Assembly: GCF_040183065.1 (NCBI RefSeq)
Contig: NC_091118.1
Location: 212,095,029 to 212,159,028 of the forward strand
Origin: Periplaneta americana
Taxonomy: Eukaryota; Arthropoda; Insecta; Blattodea; Blattidae
Direction of reading: 5' to 3'
Length of the DNA stretch: 64,000 bases
A model generated the notes under the pieces. It made no database searches. It saw only the letters and a list, made by a program, of their open reading frames with translations, and had not been told where the DNA came from. Below are positions 11,377 through 23,710 of the stretch, one piece after another (the first letter of the stretch is position 1; every line of letters starts with the position of its first letter). A program made the translations under genes and the position numbers.

Positions 11377-12278
11377 GGGCCCTGTTGCATAATAATTTAC
11401 AAACTAATAATATTAGTCAATTTACTTGTGATTTGTAATTTAGAGAATATTTCTGTTGCATAATGCTAAGAAGAAAACTTACAAATTATTAGTAAAAATA
11501 CTAATATTGTTAGTGAATTTTACAAGCTCTTGTTGCATAATTGAAATTAATATTATTAGTTATTAATGTTTACTAATATTTTTTCTACCAGTTTGCTTTC
11601 ACCCATTATTACATATTATTAGTGGGGTTAGTTTGTTTATAATCAATAATATTAAACTAAATCATGGTTAATTATCTAGTTTTGGATTCTTCATATGACT
11701 TACCGAGGCCTCCTCATAGACGGCAGAAAGTGTATAACTATATAATGTTCTTAAAAGTCTTATTTCTTACCACTGATGCCTTTTTTGTTTTTGGCCACCA
11801 AACATCTCTCAAATATGTTCAATCTTTGTTCTGCAGTATTGCTCCAATTGATTTTCCATATTCACGTATTTTTTTCCAGCGAGTAATTTTGTCATCTTTA
11901 GTTATTGTCGCTAAATCGGCCAAATAATATTGGTTTTTTACATTTAATTTTGTTTAATATACACAATTTGAGTTTTCGCAGCCCTTTTCTCTTCCTCATT
12001 GCAAAAAATTTAGACACAACAATACTGTTTATTGTTAATTTACCCGGTATTTACACTCACTGCCATCGTGATTATCATGGCACTAGTATTTATACAGTTG
12101 TAATCCAAGAGGCCGTGACATATCTATGTTTCTCTGGCGAACTTGTAATATGTAAAATTTTTATAGCGAAAATCACTAATAATATTAGTAAACTGTATTA
12201 TTACGCGACAGAAATTACTAATATTAATAATTTGTTAATTTATTCTAATAATATTAGTAAAGTCATGCAATAAGGCCC
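11377..12278. mobile_element. DNA transposon with GGGCC ends and subterminal TAATATTAGT motifs
   Basis: GGGCCCTGTTGCATAA at 11377 is matched in inverse by TCATGCAATAAGGCCC ending at 12278. Inside each end the palindromic TAATATTAGT-like motif recurs several times (e.g. 11406, 11503, 12178, 12215, 12247). A - strand reading of 11927-11760 contains a basic, Trp-rich stretch (DDKITRWKKIREYGKSIGAI) with one stop, possibly an eroded DNA-binding domain. GGGCC ends suggest PIF/Harbinger or a related superfamily, but no clean target duplication is visible, so that is inference. Confidence 0.6.
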
Positions 12279-13086
12279 AGATTAGTTTAAATTGTGTGTC
12301 ATAGCATTGTTCCAGTCATCTCAATCAACGTCCTTCATGTTATTCCCCTTAAAGGACACCACAGTATGTATGCAGTTATAGTTGGGTTCTTTCAAAACAC
12401 AAATGCTACAAATACTGTCAGTAACTTTAGGGGAACTTTACAAGCAACATTTAAACATAAAATCGTTAGATGAAATCACAATGCAGAAAGAGAGATTGGT
12501 GGACTAGTGGTTATCATGACAGAAACTACTTTTCTTTTGTAATAATGATGAAAACTTGTATATTCGTGATAATTTCGAAGTAGGAGAAAGTAATAACATG
12601 GAAAGAGAATCATAAGGCCCGCTCCTTCTTAGTGGAATCGAATTGAACAGAATTTCTCTCCATGATGTATTTAAATGGAAGATAGCAGAATCGAACTGAA
12701 TTAAATAGAATTCATTGGCTAGAATATTTATTCCACTGCCAGAGCAGATTTCTTGTTTTGGGTATGATTGTACGTTCTTGTGAAGTCTTCATGAAAAATC
12801 AAATGAGCCATATTAATTTTTGGTAGCGTAATTTGTTTATTGAAAGTTATTGCTGAAATAGTATGTATACAGAAAATTACAATTTAACATGGACAAAGAA
12901 AAAGTAATAAATCTTGTTCAGAATTATCCATTGTTGTAAGACAAAACACAAAAGCATTCTATAATAATATACCCGTGATAATGTGTAAAGCGAAATAAGT
13001 AAATTGAGGCGTTCAGAAGTCAACATGATTAACTCCTTTTCCAAAGGTTTTGAGATATTCAGGGTTAAAGTTAAACACACACTATT
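12279..13086. other. Intron sequence, nothing recognised
   Basis: AT-rich with no clear element boundaries and no meaningful ORF. Confidence 0.5.
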
Positions 13087-13100
13087 AATTCTGTGATGTA

Positions 13101-13401
13101 AAAAAAAAAAGGTAAAGGTATCCCCGTAACATGCCATGAAGGCACTTGGGGGGCATGGAAGTAGAGCCCCATGCTTTCCATGACCTCGGCACTAGAATGA
13201 GGTGGTGTGGTCGGCACCACACTCTGACCGCCTTTTACCCCCGGGAAAGACCCGGTACTCAAATTTATAGGAGGCTGAGTGAACCTCGGGGCCGTTCTGA
13301 AAGTTTGGCAACGAGAAAAAATCCTGTCACCACCTGGGATCGAACCCCGGACCTTCCAGTCCGTAGCCAGCTGCTCTACCAACTGAGCTACCCGGCCACC
13401 C
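13101..13401 (-). mobile_element. tRNA-derived SINE (family B)
   Basis: A 14-bp duplication AATTCTGTGATGTA (13087-13100 and 13402-13415) frames the element. On the - strand it starts with a tRNA-like head (GGTAGCTCAGTTGGTAGAGC type A box, then GGGGTTCGATCCC B box). A GC-rich body follows, and the element ends in a TTTACC plus poly-T tract. The 110-residue - strand ORF over it is a by-product of the SINE and not a gene. Confidence 0.9.
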
Positions 13402-13685
13402 AATTCTGTGATGTAGGAGAGAAAAAGACTGCAGTCTGTGGGCTTTTTACTGAACTATGGAGCAAATCACATTGACCACTGAAAATTGAAAATATGGTCA
13501 ATTTAATACATTGCCAACTTATAAACTCTGAAATAACCAAAAGTGGAGTTAATCATGTTGGCTTCTGAACGCCTCAATTAATGAAAGCATCAGGTTAAAA
13601 GTAAAATCCAAAGAAGCGCTATAGAACGAAATTTTGTTTCATCTCCCAGAAGGTAGTAAAATAAAATGGGAAATTCTCCAGATGT

Positions 13686-13983
13686 TACTTACTTACTTAC
13701 TAATGGCTTTTAAGGAACCCGAAGGTTCATTGCCGCCCTCACATAAGCCCGCCCTCCAGTCCTATTCCGAGGCTTATTGTAGGGATTCGTAACAAGCTGT
13801 TTTTTACGGTGATGGGTTGTTAGCCCTTCGCCCAACCCCCAAGCTGGAAGACCACCCCTTATCGGCTGTCCACGACTGCTTATTCAATATATTCGCAGCT
13901 ACCCTCCATATCTGGAGGCCATCTCCTCTATCCGCAACCTGAGGACGCGCCATGCCGTGGTGATAGGGACCCACCATACATGG
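13686..13983 (-). mobile_element. Short LINE-A derivative, 5' end fused to 3' end
   Basis: A 13-bp duplication ATTCTCCAGATGT (13673-13685, 13984-13996) brackets it. On the - strand it begins CCATGTATGGTGGGTCCC like the element at 9199, runs through the same about 200-bp 5' region, then jumps to the last about 60 bp of LINE-A (AACCTTCGGGTTCCTTAAAA) and a (AAGT)n tail. No protein is encoded. Confidence 0.85.
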
Positions 13984-13996
13984 ATTCTCCAGATGT

Positions 13997-14410
13997 ATCT
14001 AGTTAAAAAAAAAATTCCATGAATCAAGTATTTATTTCCTTTTCTTGTTTTGAATATTTGTTCCTTCTCTTTCCACATCTTCAAATAACTGTGCTAAAGC
14101 TATCATGAAATCCATTTTAAACTGCAACACGAATTGGTGCAGTTCGATTCCACTAGATGTGAGCGACTGCAGATGTTTCGATTTGGTTCGATTCTGCTAA
14201 GTGGGAGCGGGCCTTTAGTAAAATAAGTGTCAAGGTTACCCAAAATTTGTGCATTTTTTGCTGAATTTTTGTGAATTACTGTAAAAGAAATTAATAATAT
14301 TAATTTAGTCTTTTGCCACATTATTGAAAACAGGCATATTGTAGCATTGTATTAGTTTTGTTGTGCAGTTTTGACTGAGATTTCATTAGAAAGTACAGTA
14401 GTTTTCTACA
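13997..14410. other. Intron sequence, nothing recognised
   Basis: No element ends or coding sequence seen. Confidence 0.5.
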
Positions 14411-14805
14411 ATGGTGAGATGTTTACTGCGTCATCTTGAAGATATACATCAAATGCAGAAAGTTACGTGGTGGGCAAGTCAAACATTTAGACATAAATGT
14501 CCTGGCAACCCAGTTCCAACACGAAAAGCAATATTAAAGTTAGTGGACAAGTATAATAAAAATGGTTCTGTGACTGACCTGAAAATTACAGAAGAAAAAC
14601 TTGATGAAATAGGAGCTGCCTTGGAACATAGTCCTCGAAAATCTTTGAGACGTCTAGTACAGCAAACAGGAATTTCTCAAGGACCTGTAAGACAAACACA
14701 AAACAGTTAAAATCAAAGACCTGTGTAATTTCTGCAATCCAATTACATTCCTTAGATTGTAACAAAGGACTGTGCTTCTGTAATTGGATCTTAGAAAATG
14801 TTAAT
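14411..14805 (+). pseudogene. Tc1/mariner-type transposase, N-terminal remnant
   Basis: The 99-residue ORF carries PVPTRKAILKLVDKYNKNGS, then EEKLDEIGAALEHSPRKSLR and RRLVQQTGIS: the paired helix-turn-helix domain of the transposase group whose C-terminus lies at 51-320. After the stop, a different frame continues with KGLCFCNWILENV before the sequence changes to a LINE tail near 14810. Confidence 0.75.
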
Positions 14806-15030
14806 AATAGAATAGAATGTTTTATTTTTGCTGACAGAGTTAAGGCCATAAAGCTTTCTCTTCCATTTATCCAGTCTTAATCAATACAATAGTTACATAC
14901 ATACTTAAATTATGAATATTTACAATACACTAAAGATTCTCCAGCAGTATTCTTCAGTTAAGTTTTAACGACTAGTACATGTTTATTTAAATTGAATACG
15001 AAAAAGTAATAACTTAATTTATGAGCTAAT
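14806..15030 (-). mobile_element. LINE 3' tail remnant
   Basis: TTTTATTTTTGCTGACAGAG followed by TTAAGGCCATA...TTTCTC resembles the tail hairpin of the LINE copies at 3426 and 48010, here read on the - strand. Very eroded. Confidence 0.45.
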
Positions 15031-15090
15031 GTAATTCAGTTCAGTCTATATGCAATATGTAAAGAATTATAATTAAGTTGAGATAACTAC

Positions 15091-16037
15091 CAGTAAAACC
15101 CCGATAAGACACTGTTCAAGGGACCGGGTGTAAAATGCGTATTAGACGGGTGTACTAATTTTGACTTATATACAGCATCTATTAGCATTTTTCTTTATTG
15201 AGATACATGATTCATGAAAGGTAATACAGTGTTACTCCATTATGTAATTACTCTACTGTACGTCAAAGACATTTACAATATGTACTGTACTTAATTCTTT
15301 CGAAAAAAAAAAAAAGTCATTTATAGTTGTTTGCCGTGTGCATGTTCTCCAAGTCCTCATGTTCACCACACTTCAGTTTCTGCGATTACATCCTCCCGAC
15401 GTCATAGCTATAGTGATTGAGTCACGATTTTTTATTATCGTCCTTAATGTCGATGATGGGATTCCTAATGAATCAGAGAGTTGTTTCTGAGTAAGAGTAC
15501 TGTTCTCATCGTACTTTCGTAAGATTTCCAATTTTTCCGACACAGAAAGGGCTTTTCGTTTAACACTCATTGTAATCACATTCACAGACACTTCAATACA
15601 CAACAAACTGTCCAGCAAAAATTGCCATAATTTTATTGTGGCCAAGTGAGGAATGTTGTTTGAGAGAGAGGGTTAGCAAGAGGGTGAGGTATGTAGGCTT
15701 TAACCGCGCAGGTAAAGAGTCGAATAAGTGAGCGTAACAAGAGGGTGGGGTATACTAAGGTATGAAGTATGAAGGTTTAAATGCGCAGGTAAAGGGTCGA
15801 ATACCGATACTTTTCAGGTTAATAGAACCAGTGAGTTCAATGACCAAGATGTTTCATTGCATTGCTGAAAATTACATCGAAAATATTTCACAAAAACAGC
15901 GTATTAAGCGGGACTTGAGTGCAAAAAACGGGGTATTTTATAAAGGCGTTATATATGAAATGTGCAGGGACCAGACAAAAAAAGCGTATTACACGAGATA
16001 GCATAATAAGCGGGCGCATCTTATCGAGGTTTTACTG
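15091..16037 (-). mobile_element. pogo/Tigger-like transposon remnant
   Basis: CAGTAAAACCCCGATAAG at 15091 pairs with CTTATCGAGGTTTTACTG ending at 16037. TA follows on the right and lies one base off on the left. It holds a - strand CENP-B/pogo-type helix-turn-helix ORF but no catalytic domain. Confidence 0.78.
15373..15570 (-). pseudogene. pogo-type transposase N-terminus (CENP-B HTH)
   Basis: From the internal Met at about 15570 the frame reads MSVKRKALSVSEKLEILRKY, then LTQKQLSDSLGIPSSTLRTI, the typical psq/CENP-B N-terminal DNA-binding fold of Tigger/pogo transposases. It stops after 65 residues. No DDE domain follows. Upstream residues of the longer ORF are probably untranslated. Confidence 0.75.
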
Positions 16038-16039
16038 TA

Positions 16040-18424
16040 GTTGGTTAAATGATGATCATTAATATTATACGAATCTAGCAAATGGAACTCACTCTCAGAC
16101 TAAAACCTATCTTCCCCCTCCATACTCATTGGTGATATAGCCTCGGCACATGATAAGGTCACAGGACAGGTGTTGCATCCTCTACTGTACAAACAATGCA
16201 TTCTGCATGGCTATCTGTTCACGAAATTAATGACTCTATTATTGCATATTGTAGTATATATGTAGCTGTGGACGTTGTTGTGTTTATTATTTCAAACCTG
16301 TAGTTAGTTCAGCATGAAGTAACCATCTAATGTTTCTCATAAATTGAGCTTTAAGAAATTGCACATGCTTCAGAGACTTACAAATTACGACAGATTATGT
16401 CCTTCATTAAACAATGGAAAAAGTGTTTTTTATGTACTGGTTCTTGTATATATTCTAGTCTTGTATTTAGTGCAAATAGTGAACATAGGAAGAATTAAAT
16501 ATAAGCATGATAATTTTGTGTGACAAATATTTTTAATACAGAAAATAATAAATTATGTTCGTATTTTTAAATTGTTGCTCAGCTGTGTTTGCAGCTAGTG
16601 GTGTGTAAAAAGCTCTCCGCCACCTGTTTTCTATTGTTTTCTAATATGTCATTTGTAGGGCTAGGATTATAGTAACCCAACAACATCAATAAAATGACTT
16701 GCACATTTTAAAATGACCTAAATATAATTAAAAAAAAAAAGAGTTGCTTTCTTCTAGTGGGTAACAAATCAGTGTTACGGAGCACTTTCATAGATAAGCT
16801 TATTCATAATAATTATTATTAGAGATGGTAGATTTTAGGAACGTAAAATAAAAAAAATTGCACTTTAGAAATCAGATTTTTCATTTTATAGGACTTCTAT
16901 TGTTAGCGTTGAGCATTGTGTAGCATTTTTGGATGGGACATTTCTTTATGAAAAGTTTGGTGATAGAAATTGTTGTTGTCCAAGGCCCCTTATAGACGAA
17001 GTCATTTGTTTTTATTTCATTACAGGCCATTAGGTGGAATTGTGATTTTAATTTTAAAACTTATTTATCTCATTAAATGTCAGTCCTATCAAAATTTTGC
17101 TTAGAATAGAACTTATCGGAAATAATTTTAAAAGAAACTTTTGTTATGTAACATTTTTCATGAAAATCAATAATAAGGGAGATATTTCGATTTATTTAAT
17201 TCAAGCCTCCTTATAACCCTGCTTTTAAATAAAGTATTTTGAATGCCATATAGCCTAAAATCTAAGTTACAACGAACTTAATTTATTCCAATTTTCATAT
17301 AAATTGGGACCAAATGAAATTACTTTGTCTAACAAAACAGAGCATTGTGGGAGTATGTTTTCTCTTTATCACTCCACTAAGAATTCTGTCTTTTTTTTTC
17401 TTTATACAACTACGTACCTTTATTCCACACATAATATATTCTTCTTGTTCAAAGTATTGTGATATTAGAAATAATAATATTGGAAATATTTATGTAAATA
17501 CGTGTTAGAAAGTACTAGTTACAAAAGTGTGTTTCCACTCAGAATTTTGTGTTGTATATATCATATGACTGAAGGCTCTTATCTCTTCTTTCTTCATAAA
17601 TAGAAGTGTGACATATTGCCTGAGTGCTGATTGCTGTTGCATTTGCTTTGTTTCTTAAGCACATAATATATTTTCTTTAACATTATGTTGTAAAATTGCT
17701 CTGAACTTATTAAACATTAAGTTTTTCTGTTAGTTTTATGGTTCGGTATGGAGTACACTGTATTGAGACTGTGATCTTTTCAAGAGATGAAAATTATAAC
17801 CATTGTTATGTAACAATAATTACAATACCGTTTGTAAGCACAAACTGAAGCAACTTACAAGTTGAAGATATGTTCACAATGAATATTAAACATCGTAACA
17901 TAAACACAGAAGTTTGCGGTCAGGTTATTTAATGGGGCCATTCACAATGATTTACATAAACGTTGACATTAACATTACCATTCCATGACAATTGATAACA
18001 CAAAAGTCTGCAAACTCCAAACTTTCATGTTTATGCTCACTTGATTTTAAAACAATCATAATAGCGCTGAAGTATACAACAGAATATGATGAAATGACGT
18101 AGTTGTTATGTTTCCATGGTTACCAAGTATCTTTGTGATTATCTTTATGTTACCATCGTGAATGAAGTTACAATTTCTTAATTTTACGGTAATGTTTATT
18201 CTTAAGTTAACTTTTACATTTTCATTATAATTCTTATGCTTAGCAGTGCCATAAATTCTGAGTCGAAATAGAAGTAATAATCTAATTAATTTATTAGTGG
18301 CTGATAAGAAATTTCTTCCCAGCAGGATGATGGATTTTAAAGAGACATTTATGGCTATTAGAATGGTTTCCTTTAGAAAGGAGGTAATGACAAGAATCAT
18401 ATATAATTTAATTTTTTTATCAAC
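16040..18424. other. Intron sequence, nothing recognised
   Basis: 2.4 kb of AT-rich sequence without credible ORFs, element ends or tandem repeats. It is probably an old part of the SLC35E3 intron. Confidence 0.5.
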
Positions 18425-18590
18425 TGTCCGAAGACAGGTCTGAACCTCACAAGTGATACCAAGAAGACACCACTTATGAGGCAACTAGGCCAGGGAATAA
18501 TGGGGTAAAAATGGCCAGTTCCTTTCTCCCCCTCCATTGCATACATCGCCAACTAGCTACATGTTACACTAATCAGAATTCAGATGTATA
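18425..18590 (-). repeat. Dispersed repeat F, copy 1
   Basis: On the - strand this matches the sequence at 61101-61217 plus 62204-62280 (TGTAGCTAGTTGGCGATG..., ATGCAATGGAGGGGGA..., GGCCTAGTTGCCTCATAA) and ends CTGTCTTCGGACAG. The 142-residue ORF overlapping it is not a gene. Confidence 0.7.
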
Positions 18591-18784
18591 CAAACAATTG
18601 TTCTTCCTCTGACACATTGTCAAGTGAGATGTACAGCCTGATAATAGATGTACATATTAGCCAGAACCTCAATTAGAGGACCATAATTGATTTATGGTAC
18701 ATAAAAAAGCTTTATTCCTAATTGGAATATCAGAGACTTCTTGAACAGTAAGCCAATAGACTGCAGTGTGTTCAGACTGGTTCT

Positions 18785-18785
18785 C

Positions 18786-18815
<30 letters not shown>
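18785..18815 (+). repeat. Poly-A tract
   Basis: More than 25 consecutive A followed by a short T run. It could be the tail of an old retroposed copy but no body is identifiable. Confidence 0.6.
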
Positions 18816-18816
<1 letters not shown>

Positions 18817-18886
18817 AATTTTTTTTTAAATAAATTATATTTCATAAATGGCATGTTAAACACAAATAAAATTCATCTTGTATGAT

Positions 18887-18995
18887 AAAGGAACTGACCA
18901 TCCTATCCTGGCTTAGTTGCCTCATAAATGGTGTCTTCTTGTTGTCACTTGTGAGGTTCAGATTCGTCTTCGGACAGTTGACTAAACAACAACAA
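18887..18995 (+). repeat. Dispersed repeat F, copy 2
   Basis: Second half of the same family (TTAGTTGCCTCATAAATGGT, CTTGTGAGGTTCAGA, CTTCGGACAGTTGACTAAAC) ending in a CAA-rich tail. Confidence 0.7.
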
Positions 18996-19131
18996 CTGGA
19001 GGAAATAATCCCTTTATCCATGAATAAAGACAAAATTGTATATCCAGACCCAACATTACACCACTTTCAGTTGTTGACAATACATGTTGCCTTGGTAACA
19101 CTTCTAGGAACATGTCATAAGAGCCAACATA

Positions 19132-19615
19132 CACAGGGTGGATGGTAACCTCTGCTCCAAAATGAAACTGAGGAGAGATTTGAAAAACCTAAATAAGTTT
19201 TTCCTCTAACATTCACCCTTTTAGAGGAAGTTTTTGTCTTTCTATGAAGCATATGGCAACATCACGGCTAAACTCGGTCTGCACTTCTTACCTTCCTCTC
19301 CCCTCCCCTGTATTCAGTCGGTGACACGCAACAGTGTGCTGAATTGCAAGTTTTATTTTAACAATTTTCTCAATTATTCAATTTAAATTCATGACTAAAC
19401 GGTTCAGATTATTTTTACCTATCTGCTTGTATAGCAACCAGCCATTTCTCTTGGACCATTACCGCAATAGAGAGCTGAAAACATTGGACAAAGACTGTTT
19501 TTTTCTTCTTGCTTAATGGTGCTTCATCAAAAGGAAAATGTAATAAAAGTTTTGTTACATTTAACATGTAGAATGACCTCTTTAATTTTGGTGCAGAGGT
19601 TACCATCACTCTGTA
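19132..19615. mobile_element. Mariner-type MITE
   Basis: Ends CACAGGGTGGATGGTAACCT and the inverse AGGTTACCATCACTCTGTA share a long inverted repeat, flanked by TA (19130-19131, 19616-19617). 484 bp, no transposase. Confidence 0.7.
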
Positions 19616-19787
19616 TAAACCACATCAATTAAGACGAGACTAAATGGAAAGAGCCAATGACTTGGTTGTACAGTACGCAGAATTAGAAACTGGGCTGTCA
19701 CATTCCTTTACTGTGCTTTGATAAACTTCAATGTTTAACTAATACTCTTACACTAAAAGTTTTGCAGTACATATTTGTGTGTGTATA

Positions 19788-20627
19788 CAGTAAAACCTCT
19801 CCTTACGGAGACCCCCATGATATGGACACTCCACATATACGGACAGATTTTTATGTCCCAACTGAAATAATATAGAAATAATGATAAATTTAACTCTCAT
19901 TTATGGACACTCTCAGACACGGACATGGACAGCTGTTTCACAGTCCTAAAGCTTGCTTTACCTCCTGACTGCGGACAGAACTTGGATTTCAAGACCTAAT
20001 GAGTTACAAAAATGGAAAATTTAGTTTTGAGAACTGCACAGAAATTCCTTAACATGATAGAAGACAATTAGGGCCTCGTAGGCTACCACTAGCCCAGCTG
20101 GCTACTCCTTGTTAGCTGGAAGCGGGTGGATAGACAAATTCATAAAATTTAATCTGTCTGATGGGTCCAAGGTTTCCGCGATCGTGAAATTGTATTCAAC
20201 AACACATGATAGGGTTAGTAGGATTATTCTCTTCACTTCAATCAATTGTACTGTTTCGACAGACATTGCACCTGAACGTAAAGGTTAATTTGAAAACTGT
20301 AAATTACTAACAATAAACAACAATTTAAACAGTAGGCCTACTGCATAACTGTAGACCTAGAATAAAACTGCATGGCACAGTACTGTATTTTCCTTTTTCG
20401 GTCTTATCTACTGCAGTTCAAAGTTGCAAAGAATTTACTGTAGTGCAGTAGACTGTATGTAGAATTAAACTACAGTAATACATTTCATTTAAAACGTGAA
20501 GGGGTACATAATGCATATTATAAATTTACTGTTGGATTGGGGAGCGTCCCTTCCAATAAAGGACGCCTCTCAGATGCGGACAGATTGTTACGTCCCCTTC
20601 GATGTCCATAAATAAGAGGTTTCACTG
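19788..20627. mobile_element. Non-autonomous pogo/Tigger-like transposon
   Basis: CAGTAAAACCTCTCCTTACG at the left and, in inverse, CAGTGAAACCTCTTATTTAT at the right, with TA on both sides (19786-19787, 20628-20629). Subterminal ACGGACA/GGACA motifs recur inside both ends. 840 bp without a transposase. Confidence 0.75.
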
Positions 20628-20629
20628 TA

Positions 20630-21240
20630 TATGTAAAAAACGTTAATAAATCGAAAAGATAAGTGTAAAAGTTATGTTCTTTCTAATACGAATATTGATT
20701 GCCAACTGTTTATGTATTGTACATGAAAGATGTCACTTTGTGCTTCTGACAATATTTCTCAGGCATTGTAATTATAATTTTGATCTCTATCCTTAACTAT
20801 ACATAAATGTTGTATTATCTTCAACCAAGTGTATGCATGTAGCACATAATTTTGTGTTTAAACAGTAGCTAAAATGTTTCTACATTCATAATCTGAAGCA
20901 ATAAATCCTGATACTTATTGTATGTTAAAATGTAATCTTCTTCATTTCTTCCTACCTACGTATTTCAAGCACTAAAGCAGTCTTTGTTTCTTGTGACTCA
21001 TATCACTAATATCACTAACTTTTTTTAATCCTGTCACAGCATTCAGCATTATGCATACCTATAATTCTAAGTGGTTGTATTTCTGTATTTTTTTAATGGC
21101 TTTAATATTCTTCCAATCATATGAGCCAAATAACTGTGAAGTACAAATTTTACAAGTTTTTCCTTCATTTGACTTTTCGGTTATTATTCGTATTAAAACA
21201 GTATTTGATAACAATGACAAAAATAAAGTACATTTCAGCA
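20630..21240. other. Intron sequence, nothing recognised
   Basis: AT-rich. The two overlapping opposite-strand ORFs near 21050-21300 have no recognisable content. Confidence 0.5.
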
Positions 21241-21244
21241 AACT

Positions 21245-21690
21245 ATTATTCCAAATTATATGATTATGTTGTACCAAAGTACATATGATATTTCTCTCCA
21301 GCACCTGGACTCGAACCCAGGTTTTCAGCTCTACGTGCTGACACTATACCCACTAAGCCACACTGGATTCCAGTTACGATGCCAGATTGAATTCGTCTCA
21401 ATTTAAATTCTACTTCTCAGTTTTCCCTTTGGTGGCCTACCCTCATGTACTGTGTCACACAATATGTGACAGTGGCACAATATCCAACGCACTATGTACA
21501 GAGGTGCACTCATTACGAATGACTAAGTGGCTGTAATCCAACGGGATGAGCGCCGTCTTGAATCACAAAGTGATTACTTACGCATATCATATTATTATGA
21601 TGTACCGAAGTACATAGGATATTTCCGTGCAGGATTTCTATGTTATCATATAATGAAGGATGGATAGAACAGAGAGAATTTTCATTCATG
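21245..21690 (-). mobile_element. tRNA-headed palindromic SINE (family D, copy 2)
   Basis: On the - strand: tRNA-like head (21300-21372, GGGTTCGAGTCC-type B box and TGGCTTAGTGGGTA A box), the family spacer (21375-21560) and, at 21590-21690, a second copy of the tail (GATGTACCGAAGTACAT). Diverged, with no clear target duplication. Confidence 0.7.
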
Positions 21691-22135
21691 AAGTTCTGAA
21701 AGGTGAAATTTCTATTGTTACCAATATGAAACCATCCCAAATACCAGATTTTAATGTATGCTCGAATCAATTTAGTGAAAGTAGAACAATGTTTTTCCAT
21801 CACTGAAAACCTCCTCTCCTACATGCAGCTGACTATGACAGTTGAGAAAGTAAAAAAATATCTTGCTATGGCATGTAACCAAGAAAAGAATGAGTATTGA
21901 AATGTGATAAAAAGGTGTATTAACACCACATTAAATTAATACGAATTTACAGTCTAGTTTCGTAATTTTTAAAATTTCTATTTTGATTATTTTAGTATTT
22001 CCTTAATTTTAAATGTCTGTTTGCCTACCTATTTCAGCAAAAATAAATGCCTGAACTTTCGGGTTCTACTTATAAATAAAATACTAGCATATTTAGCCAA
22101 AAAATTAAAGCAAAACCACGTCTTTTGTATTCAAC

Positions 22136-23285
22136 ATTAAATCTAATCACCATTGTATTGTATTTATTAACATTCCATGGTATTCATACATGCTTACAGC
22201 TAGAATATGGAACAAGTCAAAAAACTTAATACTATTATAAAGTCTTAATTTATAGTCACAATCTAGATTAAATATATACAGACGAATTTACAATATAGTC
22301 TACTAGTACAACACAAAGTTTTAGTATCAATTTCATGAAGTGTTATTGAATGTCATGAATTCACCTACAGAATAGAAGGCGTGAGAAATTAGGTACTTCT
22401 TTAATTTGGCCCTAAATAATTTTATGTTTTGAGTTTCATTTTTTATATCGATAGGGAGGCTATTAAAATTTTTACTGCCATATAACGCACTCCTTTTTGA
22501 TAGCACGATAGATTTGCTGATGGAGTATGAAAGTCATTTTTTTGACGTGTATTTATGCTATGAACTGTTGAATTAGTTACAAAGTTTTCACGTTTACTTA
22601 CGAGGAAGATTATTAATGAAAAGATGTATTGACAAGCCATGGGCATTATTTATAGTTTTTTGAAAATAGTCCTACAAGATTCCCTAGATTTGGCACCTAC
22701 TATTATTCTAATTACTCTTTTTTTGTAATAGGAATATACTGTTACTATCTGTGGAATTTCCCCAGAATATTATTCCAAAACTCATTACCGAGTGGAAGTA
22801 TGCAAAGTATATTGTTTTTAAAGTATTGATATTTACTATCTTTTGCATAGATCTAATAGCAAAACAAGCTGAATTTAGTTTGGGAATAATTTCTTTAATA
22901 TTATTTTTCCAATTTAACACAATATCGATTTTTAAGCGAAGAAATTTGGTTGTTGTTGGTGTTGTTACTAATAGGGATCTATTGTTAATTATTGCGCTAG
23001 AAATTTGCGAGGTTCAATTTGGACAGGATTTAAACTGAATTATGTTAGTTTTGTTACAATTTAATACTAATTTATTGGCTGAGAACCAGTCACATATTTT
23101 GAAGAGAATTTCCTCTGTTGAAGATTGGAATGTGTTGGAGTTATTGGCTGTAATTACTATACTTGTGTCATCTGCAAATAATATGGGATGACCTACACCT
23201 TTTATTAGGGGGGGGGGGGGGCAAGATCATTTATGAACACTAGAAAAAGTAGGGGACCTAATATTGATCCTATGTTAGATAGGCA
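22136..23285 (-). pseudogene. LINE (jockey/RTE-like) reverse-transcriptase remnant
   Basis: On the - strand from 23285: GSILGPLLFLVFINDL, then a run of C and a frame break, then HPILFADDTSIVITA with the FADD catalytic motif, then the tail of RT (WKNNIKEIIPKLNSACFAIR, FAYFHSVMSFGIIFWGNSTD). The 3' UTR runs to about 22136. Broken by the poly-G/C tract at 23210-23221 and several stops. Confidence 0.8.
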
Positions 23286-23620
23286 CAATTCCATACACTA
23301 GCTGAACTTCATACGAAATTTTCTTCCCACACAAAGATTTCAACAGTTTACAGTTCACATCTGCAGCCCAAAGCATAACACTAGCTTTAGACCACGATGC
23401 TGTAGCGCGGGACACTTTTTGAATAATAATTCAAGGAAATAAACTGTAAGCAATAACACCATTTGCAACATGATAAATGAATTGTTGCAAAAGTATAAAA
23501 GGTATTACGAGAAAGCATGTGTCATCTTTGTGAGGCTCAATTTTTTAAATGCAGTCCTTTTACTAATCACAGTGTTTGAATAATGATAATGCATGATTCT
23601 TTCTTTTTTTTGTTTTGTAG

Positions 23621-23710
23621 TTAAAGAAACCTCAGATCGATGTTCTAGACGTGGAAGAGCAAGTCATACTTGAAGAAGAAGAAAAACCCATATACGAGAA
23701 GAACACCTGA
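23621..23710 (+). CDS. SLC35E3: SLC35E3-like transporter, last coding exon
   Basis: After acceptor TTTTGTAG the frame, in phase with exon d, reads LKKPQIDVLDVEEQVILEEE and EKPIYEKNT before TGA (23708-23710). This is a short acidic cytosolic tail, typical for the end of SLC35 proteins but not conserved in sequence. It closes the ORF at 191 residues within the window. The 3' UTR follows but its poly-A site is not obvious. Confidence 0.85.
   Translation, partial: LKKPQIDVLDVEEQVILEEEEKPIYEKNT

Noticed and set aside
13071-13475. Opposing ORFs of about 110 residues
   Set aside because: Both lie across SINE-B. They are by-products of a GC-rich repeat.
18056-18484. 142-residue - strand ORF
   Set aside because: Its N-terminus is in repeat F and the rest is a low-complexity AT-rich frame with no recognisable domain.
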